NCBI GenBank assembly: GCA_030625465.1
Contig: DAOUQS010000078.1
Coordinates: 1-8,194 of the forward strand
From: Amylibacter sp.
GTDB taxonomy: Bacteria; Pseudomonadota; Alphaproteobacteria; Rhodobacterales; Rhodobacteraceae
Length of the DNA stretch: 8,194 nt
Direction: 5' to 3'
The position numbers and the translations under genes were made by a program. The notes beneath the pieces were generated by a model that was not told the origin of the DNA, made no database searches, and worked only from the letters and a program-made list of their open reading frames with translations. Of the stretch, positions 1 to 5,442 are shown in pieces; within the stretch, counting starts at the first letter, position 1, and every line of letters begins with the position of its first letter.

Positions 1-384
1 GCGTTAAAACTGAAAGAAATCAGTTATATACATGCCGAAGGCTATGCCAGCGGTGAATTAAAGCACGGCCCCATCGCACTGGTCGACGAACATATGCCCG
101 TGATTGTTCTGGCACCAAAAGATGATTTATTCGACAAAACCGTCAGTAACATGCAAGAGGTCATGGCGCGTGGTGGGAAAGTGCTGTTGGTCACCGACCA
201 GAAAGGTGCGGACATTGCCAGCGACGGAGTTTGGAAGACCATCATCATGCCCCCTGTCCACAATATGTTCGCCCCGATCCTGTATGCTATTCCAGCCCAG
301 CTGATCGCTTATTATACCGCCGTTCGCAAAGGCACCGATGTAGACCAGCCGCGCAATCTGGCCAAGTCTGTGACAGTCGAATGA
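1..384 (+). CDS. glmS: Glutamine--fructose-6-phosphate aminotransferase (isomerizing), C-terminal end (partial)
   Basis: This is the last 127 codons of GlmS, which makes glucosamine-6-phosphate from fructose-6-phosphate and glutamine in the cytoplasm, the first step towards UDP-GlcNAc for peptidoglycan and LPS. The reading frame is open from base 1, so the 5' part lies outside the window. The visible piece is the end of the second sugar-isomerase domain. It carries [22 protein letters not shown] near its start and the invariant tail [15 protein letters not shown]. By recall of the E. coli enzyme, Glu6, His22 and Lys122 of this fragment correspond to catalytic Glu488, His504 and Lys603, so the active site looks intact. 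The stop TGA overlaps the ATG of the next gene in an ATGA, which suggests translational coupling. Identity is very secure. Confidence 0.97.
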   Translation, partial: ALKLKEISYIHAEGYASGELKHGPIALVDEHMPVIVLAPKDDLFDKTVSNMQEVMARGGKVLLVTDQKGADIASDGVWKTIIMPPVHNMFAPILYAIPAQLIAYYTAVRKGTDVDQPRNLAKSVTVE

Positions 385-1058
385 CCACGCCGCAATCGGC
401 ATTAGCCGCACTTCAGGCCCAGGCAGACCCGCAAAAAGCCGATGAAATGACCCGCCAGCACAAGGTTGAGCGCCCGTATCTGGGTGTCAGCAATCCGCAG
501 ATCGACGCACTATACAAAGGCTGGCGTCTGGACACGGATACAGGACAACGCGTTGCGATAGCCGCATATCTTTGGGACAGCAATATCCACGAAGCGCGCA
601 TTGCCGCGGCAAAACTGCTGACGCAGGCGCGAATCAATCCCGATGCGGCGGTCTGGGATGAAATCCAGCGCTGGGTTCCCGATTTTGATGCCACGGCGAT
701 TGCGGACCACGCCTGTTCCGCAGGCGGACGCAGACTGACCGCCGATCCGGCACGGCTGGATGCGGTTGAAGAATGGGTCACGCACGAAAATATGTGGGTG
801 CGCCGTGCGGCCCTTGTCATGACCCTGCCCTGGACCAAGCTAAACCACCCAACCGATAGTGACATGGCCGCAAGGGAGCGTGTTCTGGGCTGGGCTGCTA
901 TTTACGTCGACGACCCTGAATGGTTCATTCAAAATGCCGTTGTCGGGTGGCTGCGCAGCCTGTCCAAACATGATTTACCGCGTGTGCAGACATTCGTGGC
1001 ACAGCATGGCGCGCAAATGAAACCTTTCGCATATAAAGAGGTGTCGAAATACATTTGA
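381..1058 (+). CDS. AlkD-like DNA alkylation repair protein (HEAT-repeat glycosylase family)
   Basis: A 225-residue protein that resembles the AlkD/COG4912 family of all-helical HEAT-like repeat DNA glycosylases, which remove bulky or cationic alkylated bases. The ATG at 381 is chosen because it overlaps the glmS stop (ATGA) and gives the usual family length; the frame is open further upstream but only inside glmS. Family-like segments include RPYLGVSNP (31-39), [17 protein letters not shown] (64-80), [13 protein letters not shown] (107-119), [13 protein letters not shown] (139-151) and WLRSLSK (190-196). Asp109 and Arg141/142 fit the catalytic Asp113 and Arg148 of Bacillus AlkD. The two aromatic positions that cradle the lesion in AlkD (Trp109, Trp187) appear to be Thr105 and Gly189, with Trp190 one residue off; this comes from a by-eye alignment. 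Function in repair is inferred. It is translationally coupled to glmS and converges on the next gene with a 3-base gap. Confidence 0.85.
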   Translation: MTTPQSALAALQAQADPQKADEMTRQHKVERPYLGVSNPQIDALYKGWRLDTDTGQRVAIAAYLWDSNIHEARIAAAKLLTQARINPDAAVWDEIQRWVPDFDATAIADHACSAGGRRLTADPARLDAVEEWVTHENMWVRRAALVMTLPWTKLNHPTDSDMAARERVLGWAAIYVDDPEWFIQNAVVGWLRSLSKHDLPRVQTFVAQHGAQMKPFAYKEVSKYI

Positions 1059-1061
1059 AGG

Positions 1062-1571
1062 TTAACGGATGAATACCCGCAGTTCGGCCAGATCAACGAT
1101 CGGAATACCCAGAACCTGCATTGCGGCCACGGAAATCCGGGAACCACTTCCCGCGACAGCCCCGCTCGGGATAAGGCGCAGGTTGATCGAGGTTCCGTTT
1201 TCCAGGTAGGTTACCCGACCTTCAACTTTGCTTTCGACCAACGGTGTTTCCAGCCAGAAACCATCCTGCCCAAGCAAGCCCAGCGACGCAATGGTCGTGC
1301 CCAGATCGCGTTCAGGACGCGCAACCGGTTTGGCCACCGCCTGTTGCAGCTCGGCCTCTGAAACTGCCGCTGCCGCCGCAACGGTTATATGGCCCAGATT
1401 TTGCGGCTTTTCTTGCTGATCGGCACGCATCTTGGGTGTGATGGCATCATCGGCCTGTGTGCCCTTGCCCGGGCGTAACAAACCAGGAAAACTTCCATTA
1501 AGCCCGCAAGCGGATAATAAAACCGCAATGACGATTATCATGCCGGTCACTTTTATCATTGAACTGTTCAT
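1062..1571 (-). CDS. Small conserved lipoprotein of unknown function (Rhodobacterales type)
   Basis: A 169-residue predicted lipoprotein. A hydrophobic signal peptide with lipobox LLSAC puts the lipidated cysteine at residue 22. A low-complexity stretch rich in Ala, Glu and Gln follows (about 40-85), then a conserved-looking C-terminal domain containing RDLGTTIASLG (about 88-98) and DGFWLETPLV (about 102-111), ending near VDLAELRVFIR. I recall close relatives in Rhodobacteraceae that are often labelled 'D-galactarate dehydratase'. Nothing in this short exported protein supports an enzyme of that kind, so the label is probably a propagated error. The ATG at 1571 has a weak AAGAG-type ribosome site; a second ATG 12 bases downstream (codon 5) would keep the signal peptide. 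It is divergent from moaA and convergent with the AlkD-like gene. Function is unknown; an envelope location is inferred from the lipobox. Confidence 0.85.
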   Translation of the reverse strand: MNSSMIKVTGMIIVIAVLLSACGLNGSFPGLLRPGKGTQADDAITPKMRADQQEKPQNLGHITVAAAAAVSEAELQQAVAKPVARPERDLGTTIASLGLLGQDGFWLETPLVESKVEGRVTYLENGTSINLRLIPSGAVAGSGSRISVAAMQVLGIPIVDLAELRVFIR

Positions 1572-1592
1572 TTGCCGCTCTTGTTTTCCACA

Positions 1593-1621
1593 AGCATAGT
1601 GATTGTCCGCTATTCATTCAA
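1593..1621 (-). promoter_or_regulatory. Candidate promoter of the lipoprotein gene
   Basis: Read on the minus strand, TTGAAT (complement of 1616-1621) and TATGCT (complement of 1593-1598) are separated by exactly 17 bases. Each matches the housekeeping consensus at 4 of 6 positions. Transcription would begin near 1586, about 15 bases before the ATG at 1571. It is seen by eye only and is moderately weak. Confidence 0.35.
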
Positions 1622-1640
1622 CAAACTGTTTTCTTTTGAC

Positions 1641-1669
1641 TTGCGAAGCATGAATTAGAAGCCTAGTTT
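1641..1669 (+). promoter_or_regulatory. Candidate moaA promoter, possibly giving a leaderless mRNA
   Basis: TTGCGA (1641-1646), 17 bases, then TAGTTT (1664-1669) lie just before moaA; an overlapping TTGACT is at 1636-1641 but has no well-spaced partner. Initiation 7 bases after the -10 would fall at 1676-1677, on the first base of the moaA ATG. No purine-rich ribosome site is seen at a normal distance; the nearest, AGAAG at 1657-1661, is 15 bases away. The -10 is a poor match (3 of 6). Confidence 0.25.
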
Positions 1670-1676
1670 CACGCCC

Positions 1677-2687
1677 ATGATGAACACACCCCAACTTATC
1701 GACCCGTATGAGCGTAATATTAACTATTTACGCGTCTCTGTGACAGACCGCTGCGATTTTCGCTGTGTTTACTGCATGTCCGAAAACATGAGCTTCTTGC
1801 CAAAAAAAGAGCTGCTGACACTGGAAGAGCTTGACCGCTTGTGTTCGATTTTCATCTCGCAAGGTATTCGCAAACTGCGTATCACCGGTGGTGAGCCACT
1901 TGTGCGCCGCGACATCATGGATTTTTTCAAAAGCATGTCACGCCATCTGGGCGACCGTCTGGACGAAATAACCGTGACGACCAACGGATCACAACTAACC
2001 CGTTTTGCCGATGATCTGGCACGTTTTGGCATGAAGCGCGTGAATATTTCACTTGATACCCTCGACGCCCAGAAATTCAAAGACATTACCCGCTGGGGAC
2101 ACTTGTCCAAAGTTCTGGACGGGATCGATGCCGCCCAACAGGCTGGTCTGCGTGTTAAAATCAACATGGTTGCCTTGAAGGGCACCAATGAAGATGAGCT
2201 GGAAGACGTCATCAGATGGTGCGCCAGCAAGGATATGGATATCACCTTTATTGAAGTTATGCCCATGGGTGACATGGGCGAAGAAGATCGCCTTGATCAA
2301 TATTGGGCCCTGTCAGACCTACGTAAACGCATTGAAAAGACTTGGGAATTAACCGATACACCGGAAAATACCGGCGGCCCGGCACGCTATGTGCGGGTAA
2401 ATGAAACCGGTCAGAAAATCGGTTTTATCACCCCGATGACCCATAATTTCTGCGAAAGCTGTAATCGTGTACGTCTGACCTGTACCGGGCAGTTATTCCA
2501 GTGTCTTGGGCAAGAGAAAGAGACCGATTTACGCAAATCATTGCGCGATAATCTTGATGATAATGCGCCGGTGATTGCCGCCATTCGTGCCGCAATTGCA
2601 TTGAAACCCAAAGGTCACGATTTTTCCTATGACCGCAAAACCGTTGCCGGCGAAATGACCCGTCATATGAGCCATACCGGCGGTTAA
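1677..2687 (+). CDS. moaA: GTP 3',8-cyclase MoaA (molybdenum cofactor biosynthesis)
   Basis: A 336-residue radical-SAM enzyme that converts GTP to 3',8-cyclo-dihydro-GTP, the first step of molybdopterin synthesis together with MoaC. The N-terminal 4Fe-4S/SAM motif CxxxCxxC is at Cys26, Cys30 and Cys33, followed by the SAM-contacting GGEP at 71-74. The C-terminal cluster that binds GTP has the family spacing Cys-x2-Cys-x13-Cys at Cys259, Cys262 and Cys276, with NRVRLTC between. The protein ends in the Gly-Gly tail needed for activity in MoaA proteins. Length matches the family (about 330). Two consecutive ATG codons (1677, 1680) could each start it; there is no clear ribosome site, so the choice is open. 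No other moa or moe gene is nearby, so it stands alone here. It ends 8 bases before the convergent olsB stop. Confidence 0.97.
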   Translation: MMNTPQLIDPYERNINYLRVSVTDRCDFRCVYCMSENMSFLPKKELLTLEELDRLCSIFISQGIRKLRITGGEPLVRRDIMDFFKSMSRHLGDRLDEITVTTNGSQLTRFADDLARFGMKRVNISLDTLDAQKFKDITRWGHLSKVLDGIDAAQQAGLRVKINMVALKGTNEDELEDVIRWCASKDMDITFIEVMPMGDMGEEDRLDQYWALSDLRKRIEKTWELTDTPENTGGPARYVRVNETGQKIGFITPMTHNFCESCNRVRLTCTGQLFQCLGQEKETDLRKSLRDNLDDNAPVIAAIRAAIALKPKGHDFSYDRKTVAGEMTRHMSHTGG

Positions 2688-2689
2688 AA

Positions 2690-2722
2690 CGCCTGCTAAA
2701 ATTCCTGCGCGTCAGCGCGCAG
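2690..2722 (-). terminator. Candidate intrinsic terminator at the 3' end of olsB
   Basis: A perfect 7-bp stem CTGCGCG/CGCGCAG (2705-2711 and 2716-2722) with a 4-base loop lies inside the last codons of olsB. On the minus strand it is followed by GAATTTTAG and then a second short T run (TTTT, complement of 2686-2690). The stem is strong, but the T tract is short and broken. On the plus strand no T run follows, so it would serve olsB rather than moaA. Confidence 0.35.
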
Positions 2723-3439
2723 CAATCTGGCGCGTGTGGCGGGAATTGCCGCAATATCAAGACCGGTAAAAACATGCAGCGTGTCCAGTTGCTTGTCCAC
2801 GACCGCGTGATCAGACACCCGTCCACCCATGGAAAGATATGTCCGCAACAGTGGCGGCATATTTTGATTCGCAGCTTTCAAAACCGGTTTATAGTTCTTT
2901 AACTGATCTGCAAATTCAATGACTTCACTTGATTTCAGCTGGGGTTTCCAATGATCGGGTGCCAGATAGCGTTCTTTTAAAAGCGCAAACGCATCCGTGT
3001 ATTTTGCCTGATCGGTTCCCACAAAGGACGTACAGCCAAACAGGAATGCGATATTATGCGCATCCACATAACGCGTCAGGAAGGCCCATGCGACACGCAG
3101 CAGGCATTGATCCAGAACACCCTTTTTTATGCAGAACCGCCCGATTTCCAGCATCGGTAAATCATAGGCTTCCAGCCGTTGCAGATCATAGAACTGCGCA
3201 GAATAGCTTTGATCCAGATTATGTCTTTCATCGAACTGTTTGAACCGGAAACACGCGTGAAGCTCACCTGATTTGCGTTGTTCGATCAAGACATGCCTGT
3301 AATGGGTATCGAATGCGTCGATATCTATCATGCCATTTGCAACATTACCGCCAAACTGGCTGGCGCGCATTGTCTGCGCCAGACGCACATCACTATCGGT
3401 TTTTGCAACTCTTACCGCATATTTACTTGTCTGATACAC
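2696..3439 (-). CDS. olsB: L-ornithine N-alpha-acyltransferase, OlsB-like (ornithine lipid synthesis)
   Basis: A 247-residue GNAT-fold acyltransferase of the COG3176/OlsB type. OlsB transfers a 3-hydroxyacyl group from acyl carrier protein to the alpha-amino group of ornithine, giving lyso-ornithine lipid, which OlsA then acylates; these are phosphorus-free membrane lipids. Recognisable segments are ARxxxF-like RASQFGG (25-31), DIDAFDTHYRHVLI (39-52), SAQFYDL (80-86), MLEIGRFCI (96-104), LFGCTSFVGTD (133-143) and a C-terminal LLRTYLSMGG...HVFTGLDIAAIPATRARLL stretch. There is no fused PlsC domain, so it is the stand-alone form. The start is GTG at 3437-3439: an in-frame stop lies upstream with no other start between, and a GGGG-containing weak ribosome site precedes it. 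It is divergent from msrB; the perfect palindrome at 3451-3466 lies 12 bases upstream of the start. No olsA is seen in the window. Confidence 0.88.
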   Translation of the reverse strand: MYQTSKYAVRVAKTDSDVRLAQTMRASQFGGNVANGMIDIDAFDTHYRHVLIEQRKSGELHACFRFKQFDERHNLDQSYSAQFYDLQRLEAYDLPMLEIGRFCIKKGVLDQCLLRVAWAFLTRYVDAHNIAFLFGCTSFVGTDQAKYTDAFALLKERYLAPDHWKPQLKSSEVIEFADQLKNYKPVLKAANQNMPPLLRTYLSMGGRVSDHAVVDKQLDTLHVFTGLDIAAIPATRARLLRADAQEF

Positions 3440-3450
3440 TGACGCCCCGT

Positions 3451-3466
3451 TATCATAATTATGATA
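3451..3466. promoter_or_regulatory. Perfect 16-bp palindrome between olsB and msrB, candidate operator
   Basis: TATCATAATTATGATA reads the same on both strands with no central spacer. It sits in the 92-base divergent gap, 12 bases upstream of the olsB GTG and 65 bases upstream of the msrB ATG. A -10-like TATATT for msrB at 3490-3495 would place the palindrome centre about 43 bases upstream of that transcript's start. Size and symmetry fit a dimeric regulator's site. No regulator family is assigned, and it also contains TATGAT on each strand, so it could overlap promoter elements. Confidence 0.5.
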
Positions 3467-3531
3467 TGCCCTTTCCTTCTGCTAATACATATATTGAAAG
3501 ACCGCAAATTTAACTTCGCGTAAGGTAGGCT

Positions 3532-3933
3532 ATGGCAGAAAAAATCACCAAATCGGATCAGGAATGGCGCGACCAGCTTAGTTCTCTGGCATATAAAGTC
3601 ACCCGCAAGCATGGAACCGAACGTGCCTTCAGTAATGATGATTTTCCGCAACAAGATGGCGTATTTACCTGTATCTGCTGTAATGCCGCTTTGTTTGAAA
3701 CATCGGCAAAATTTGATTCGGGCACCGGCTGGCCTTCGTTCTATCAACCGATCTGTGACGCCGCGGTTACGGAACATGCCGACAACGGTTTTTTCACGCG
3801 CCGAACCGAGGTCTTATGCGCGCGTTGCGACGCACATCTAGGCCATGTCTTTCCGGACGGGCCACAGCCCACAGGATTACGTTATTGCATGAACGGGGTT
3901 GCTATGAAGTTTTCGGGAACCGAAACAAACTAG
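3532..3933 (+). CDS. msrB: Peptide-methionine (R)-S-oxide reductase MsrB
   Basis: A 133-residue cytoplasmic SelR-domain protein that reduces methionine-R-sulfoxide in proteins. Four zinc-binding cysteines form two CxxC pairs, Cys47/Cys50 and Cys96/Cys99. The family signatures KFDSGTGWPSFYQP (60-73), AHLGHVFPDGP (101-111) and RYCMNG (117-122) are present, with Cys119 the catalytic residue. The position 54 residues before it, where many MsrBs carry the resolving cysteine, is Thr65, so recycling must use another cysteine (Cys49 or Cys75 are present) or direct reduction by thioredoxin. There is no signal peptide and no fused MsrA. The ATG at 3532 follows AAGG (3522-3525) at a good distance. It is divergent from olsB, and its stop overlaps the stop of the convergent bamE. 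Confidence 0.96.
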   Translation: MAEKITKSDQEWRDQLSSLAYKVTRKHGTERAFSNDDFPQQDGVFTCICCNAALFETSAKFDSGTGWPSFYQPICDAAVTEHADNGFFTRRTEVLCARCDAHLGHVFPDGPQPTGLRYCMNGVAMKFSGTETN

Positions 3934-4397
3934 CTGCCACCACCAATCGCCTGGTTCAGATCAAGATTGCCGATATTGCCAAGGATTTGACTTAAAGCAC
4001 TTGGCCCTTTGACCGGCAGATCGGTCACGCGACGGTTAAGCGTAACAACACGGCCATCCTCCAGACCGAAACGCTCGATGTTTTCCACGATGCCAGACTT
4101 GTTGAACGATATTGTGACCAGTTCACGTTCCACGGTTTTCGGGGTCTTATAGGTTTTATGTTCCACTTTCGAGGATACATAATACCAGTTGCCGTCTTCC
4201 AGAACGCCGAAGCTGGACGGCTTGCCGATGACCTCTTCCACGGTTTCACGGGTATCGGCCCCGACGATCACATTGGCCAATTCCTCTTCTGACGGCGCAT
4301 AGCCGTGGAATTTATATGTCGCAGAGCAAGCCGCAAGAACAAGGGCGCATATAATAATTGTTAGTGTATTCTTTGCTGTTGCCGAAAAACGGTTCAT
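3930..4397 (-). CDS. bamE: Outer membrane protein assembly factor BamE (SmpA/OmlA family lipoprotein)
   Basis: A 155-residue lipoprotein of the SmpA/OmlA family, a subunit of the BAM complex that inserts beta-barrel proteins into the outer membrane; it acts on the periplasmic face. The signal peptide ends in the lipobox LAAC with the lipidated Cys24. The BamE fold is recognisable from the helical stretch VGADTRETVEEVIGKPSS (about 45-62), then the beta strands NWYYVSSKVE (about 69-78), ELVTISFNKSGIVENIERF and a Gly-rich tail beyond the core domain. The ATG at 4397 has AAAGG eight bases upstream. The gene is divergent from the DUF177-rpmF-plsX operon, an arrangement I recall in other alphaproteobacteria. 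Its stop and that of msrB share the CTAG at 3930-3933, so the genes are tail-to-tail with no room for a separate terminator. Confidence 0.93.
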   Translation of the reverse strand: MNRFSATAKNTLTIIICALVLAACSATYKFHGYAPSEEELANVIVGADTRETVEEVIGKPSSFGVLEDGNWYYVSSKVEHKTYKTPKTVERELVTISFNKSGIVENIERFGLEDGRVVTLNRRVTDLPVKGPSALSQILGNIGNLDLNQAIGGGS

Positions 4398-4411
4398 CGG
4401 GGCGCCTTTAT

Positions 4412-4441
4412 ATTCTTATTCATTCTTATTCACTCTTGTTC
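4412..4441. repeat. Three 10-bp tandem repeats in the bamE-DUF177 divergent region
   Basis: Two exact copies of ATTCTTATTC (4412-4421, 4422-4431) are followed by a third with two changes, ACTCTTGTTC (4432-4441). The 10-bp period is one DNA helical turn. The array lies 14 to 44 bases upstream of the bamE ATG and directly upstream of the candidate DUF177 promoter. It may be a set of in-phase protein sites or an AT-rich promoter element, or a minor slippage repeat. Confidence 0.6.
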
Positions 4442-4466
4442 ACATAACCTGACCATGCTCTACAAT
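4436..4466 (+). promoter_or_regulatory. Candidate promoter of the DUF177-rpmF-plsX-fabH operon
   Basis: A good -10-like TACAAT (4461-4466, 5 of 6 consensus matches) is preceded by TTGTTC (4436-4441) at a long 19-base spacing. Transcription would start near 4473, about 38 bases before the ATG at 4511. The -35 is weak and partly lies in the third tandem repeat. Confidence 0.35.
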
Positions 4467-4469
4467 CAA
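4441..4469 (-). promoter_or_regulatory. Candidate bamE promoter, overlapping the divergent one
   Basis: On the minus strand TTGATT (complement of 4464-4469) and TATGTG (complement of 4441-4446) are 17 bases apart, matching the consensus at 4 and 3 of 6 positions. Transcription would begin near 4434, placing most of the tandem repeats in the bamE 5' leader. It occupies nearly the same DNA as the candidate plus-strand promoter, so the two would compete for polymerase. Confidence 0.3.
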
Positions 4470-4510
4470 ATACCTTGTTACAAATCGCAACGCTAAAATC
4501 AGAATTACAG

Positions 4511-5062
4511 ATGCAGACCACACAAATTATCCATCCCATACGCCTGGGAGACGTTCCAAAATCAAAAGGTATATCTTTTGATGTCAACTTTTCAGGCACT
4601 GAATTAATCGCTATTGCCGATGTTTTATCGGCAATAACCGTTAAAAAGATGCGTATTCAGGGGAAAATCAGCCCGTCCGGTAAAAAAGACTGGGTTTTGC
4701 AGGCAAAGGTCGGGGCGACCGTGGTGCAGACCTGCGTTATCACGCTAAATCCTGTCCAAACCCGCGTTGATACCCCCGTTACCCGCAAATATGTCACAGA
4801 CTATGTGGTTAATCCCGACGAAAGCGTGACAGAAATGACAACAGACGAATCTATTGAGCCTTTGGTGGCAGAAATAGATATTGCGGAAATTGCGATAGAA
4901 GCGGTGGCTTTGGCCTTGCCAGACTACCCGAAATCACATGATGCACAGCTTGAAACCGCTGTTTTTACCGAAGCTGGCGTCACACCAATGACCGATGAAG
5001 ACACGAAACCATTTGCGTCATTGGCCAGTTTAAAGGATAAGTTATCCAAAGAAGACAAATAA
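4511..5062 (+). CDS. DUF177 (YceD-family) protein
   Basis: A 183-residue acidic cytoplasmic protein of the DUF177/YceD family, recognised from its N-terminal HPIRLGDVP (about 7-15), the central VVQTCVITLNPVQTRVDTPVTRKY region (about 72-95), the acidic EPLVAEIDIAEIAIEAVALALPDYPK (about 116-141), and above all its place directly before rpmF and plsX. YceD homologues are linked genetically to ribosomal RNA (23S) metabolism, but the biochemical role is unsettled. The ATG at 4511 is preferred over an in-frame TTG at 4475, because the family's N-terminus fits it and the TTG lies too near the likely transcription start. The ribosome site is weak. It is the first gene of the plus-strand operon; a 150-base gap separates it from rpmF. 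Confidence 0.88.
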   Translation: MQTTQIIHPIRLGDVPKSKGISFDVNFSGTELIAIADVLSAITVKKMRIQGKISPSGKKDWVLQAKVGATVVQTCVITLNPVQTRVDTPVTRKYVTDYVVNPDESVTEMTTDESIEPLVAEIDIAEIAIEAVALALPDYPKSHDAQLETAVFTEAGVTPMTDEDTKPFASLASLKDKLSKEDK

Positions 5063-5076
5063 GGTGAAAAAAGACC

Positions 5077-5104
5077 TTGCAGAGTTCGCATTTCTTTGTA
5101 TTTT
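5077..5104 (+). promoter_or_regulatory. Weak candidate internal promoter before rpmF
   Basis: TTGCAG (5077-5082), 16 bases, then TATTTT (5099-5104) lie in the 150-base gap between the DUF177 gene and rpmF, the longest gap in the window. The matches are modest (3 and 4 of 6). The same gap holds a 6-bp stem TGGCTA/TAGCCA (5138-5143, 5154-5159) that is not followed by a T run, and no convincing gene. Confidence 0.25.
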
Positions 5105-5212
5105 CGCGGCTCTTAGACAAGGGCGATTTTTATGGTCTGGCTATGTTCGTTTTTAGCCATTCAAAAACGCTGCAATAGGGGCGCTCCCCCGCAATATATT
5201 TGAGGTTGAGAC

Positions 5213-5419
5213 ATGGCTGTCCCAAAAAGTAAAATCACCCGCTCACGCCGCGGCCAACGTCGTTCACACGATGCCCTGACTGCTGGCAATCCAAATGAAT
5301 GCGCAAACTGTGGCGAGCTGAAACGCACCCACCATGTTTGCCCTGCTTGTGGTCACTACGCTGACCGCGAAGTTGTCTCTGTGGTCGACGATATCGATCT
5401 AGACGACGACGCAGCATAG
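5213..5419 (+). CDS. rpmF: 50S ribosomal protein L32 (bL32), zinc-binding form
   Basis: A 68-residue protein with the standard N-terminus [20 protein letters not shown] and the L32 zinc ribbon: Cys30-x2-Cys33 and Cys43-x2-Cys46 are all present, so this is the cysteine-containing (C+) form. The basic N-terminal half contacts 23S rRNA. The C-terminal tail is acidic ([10 protein letters not shown]). The ATG at 5213 has a strong ribosome site, GAGG at 5202-5205. It is followed 23 bases later by plsX, the common rpmF-plsX pairing that ties ribosome and phospholipid synthesis genes together. Identity is secure. Confidence 0.98.
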   Translation: MAVPKSKITRSRRGQRRSHDALTAGNPNECANCGELKRTHHVCPACGHYADREVVSVVDDIDLDDDAA

Positions 5420-5442
5420 AAATGTAGTTGGGCTGATTGCCG

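Noticed and set aside
231..380. Upstream extension of the AlkD-like gene into glmS
   Set aside because: The extension lies within conserved glmS coding DNA and encodes nothing family-like; the ATGA overlap gives the expected start.
413..865. Minus-strand open frame opposite the AlkD-like gene
   Set aside because: It is a shadow of the real gene, with no motifs and no ribosome site of note.
4475..4510. TTG-initiated N-terminal extension of the DUF177 protein
   Set aside because: The TTG has no ribosome site, lies at the likely transcription start, and adds residues that do not resemble the family; ATG 4511 fits better.
5138..5159. Hairpin TGGCTA/TAGCCA as a terminator between the DUF177 gene and rpmF
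   Set aside because: The stem is short, the loop is long and no T run follows; it is more likely incidental.
5132..5203. 23-codon ORF just upstream of rpmF, as a possible leader peptide
   Set aside because: There is no ribosome site, no recognisable composition or regulatory codon run, and no associated attenuator hairpin with a T tract.
5437..5442. TTG start for plsX two codons upstream
   Set aside because: An ATG follows two codons later and there is no evidence for use of the rarer codon.
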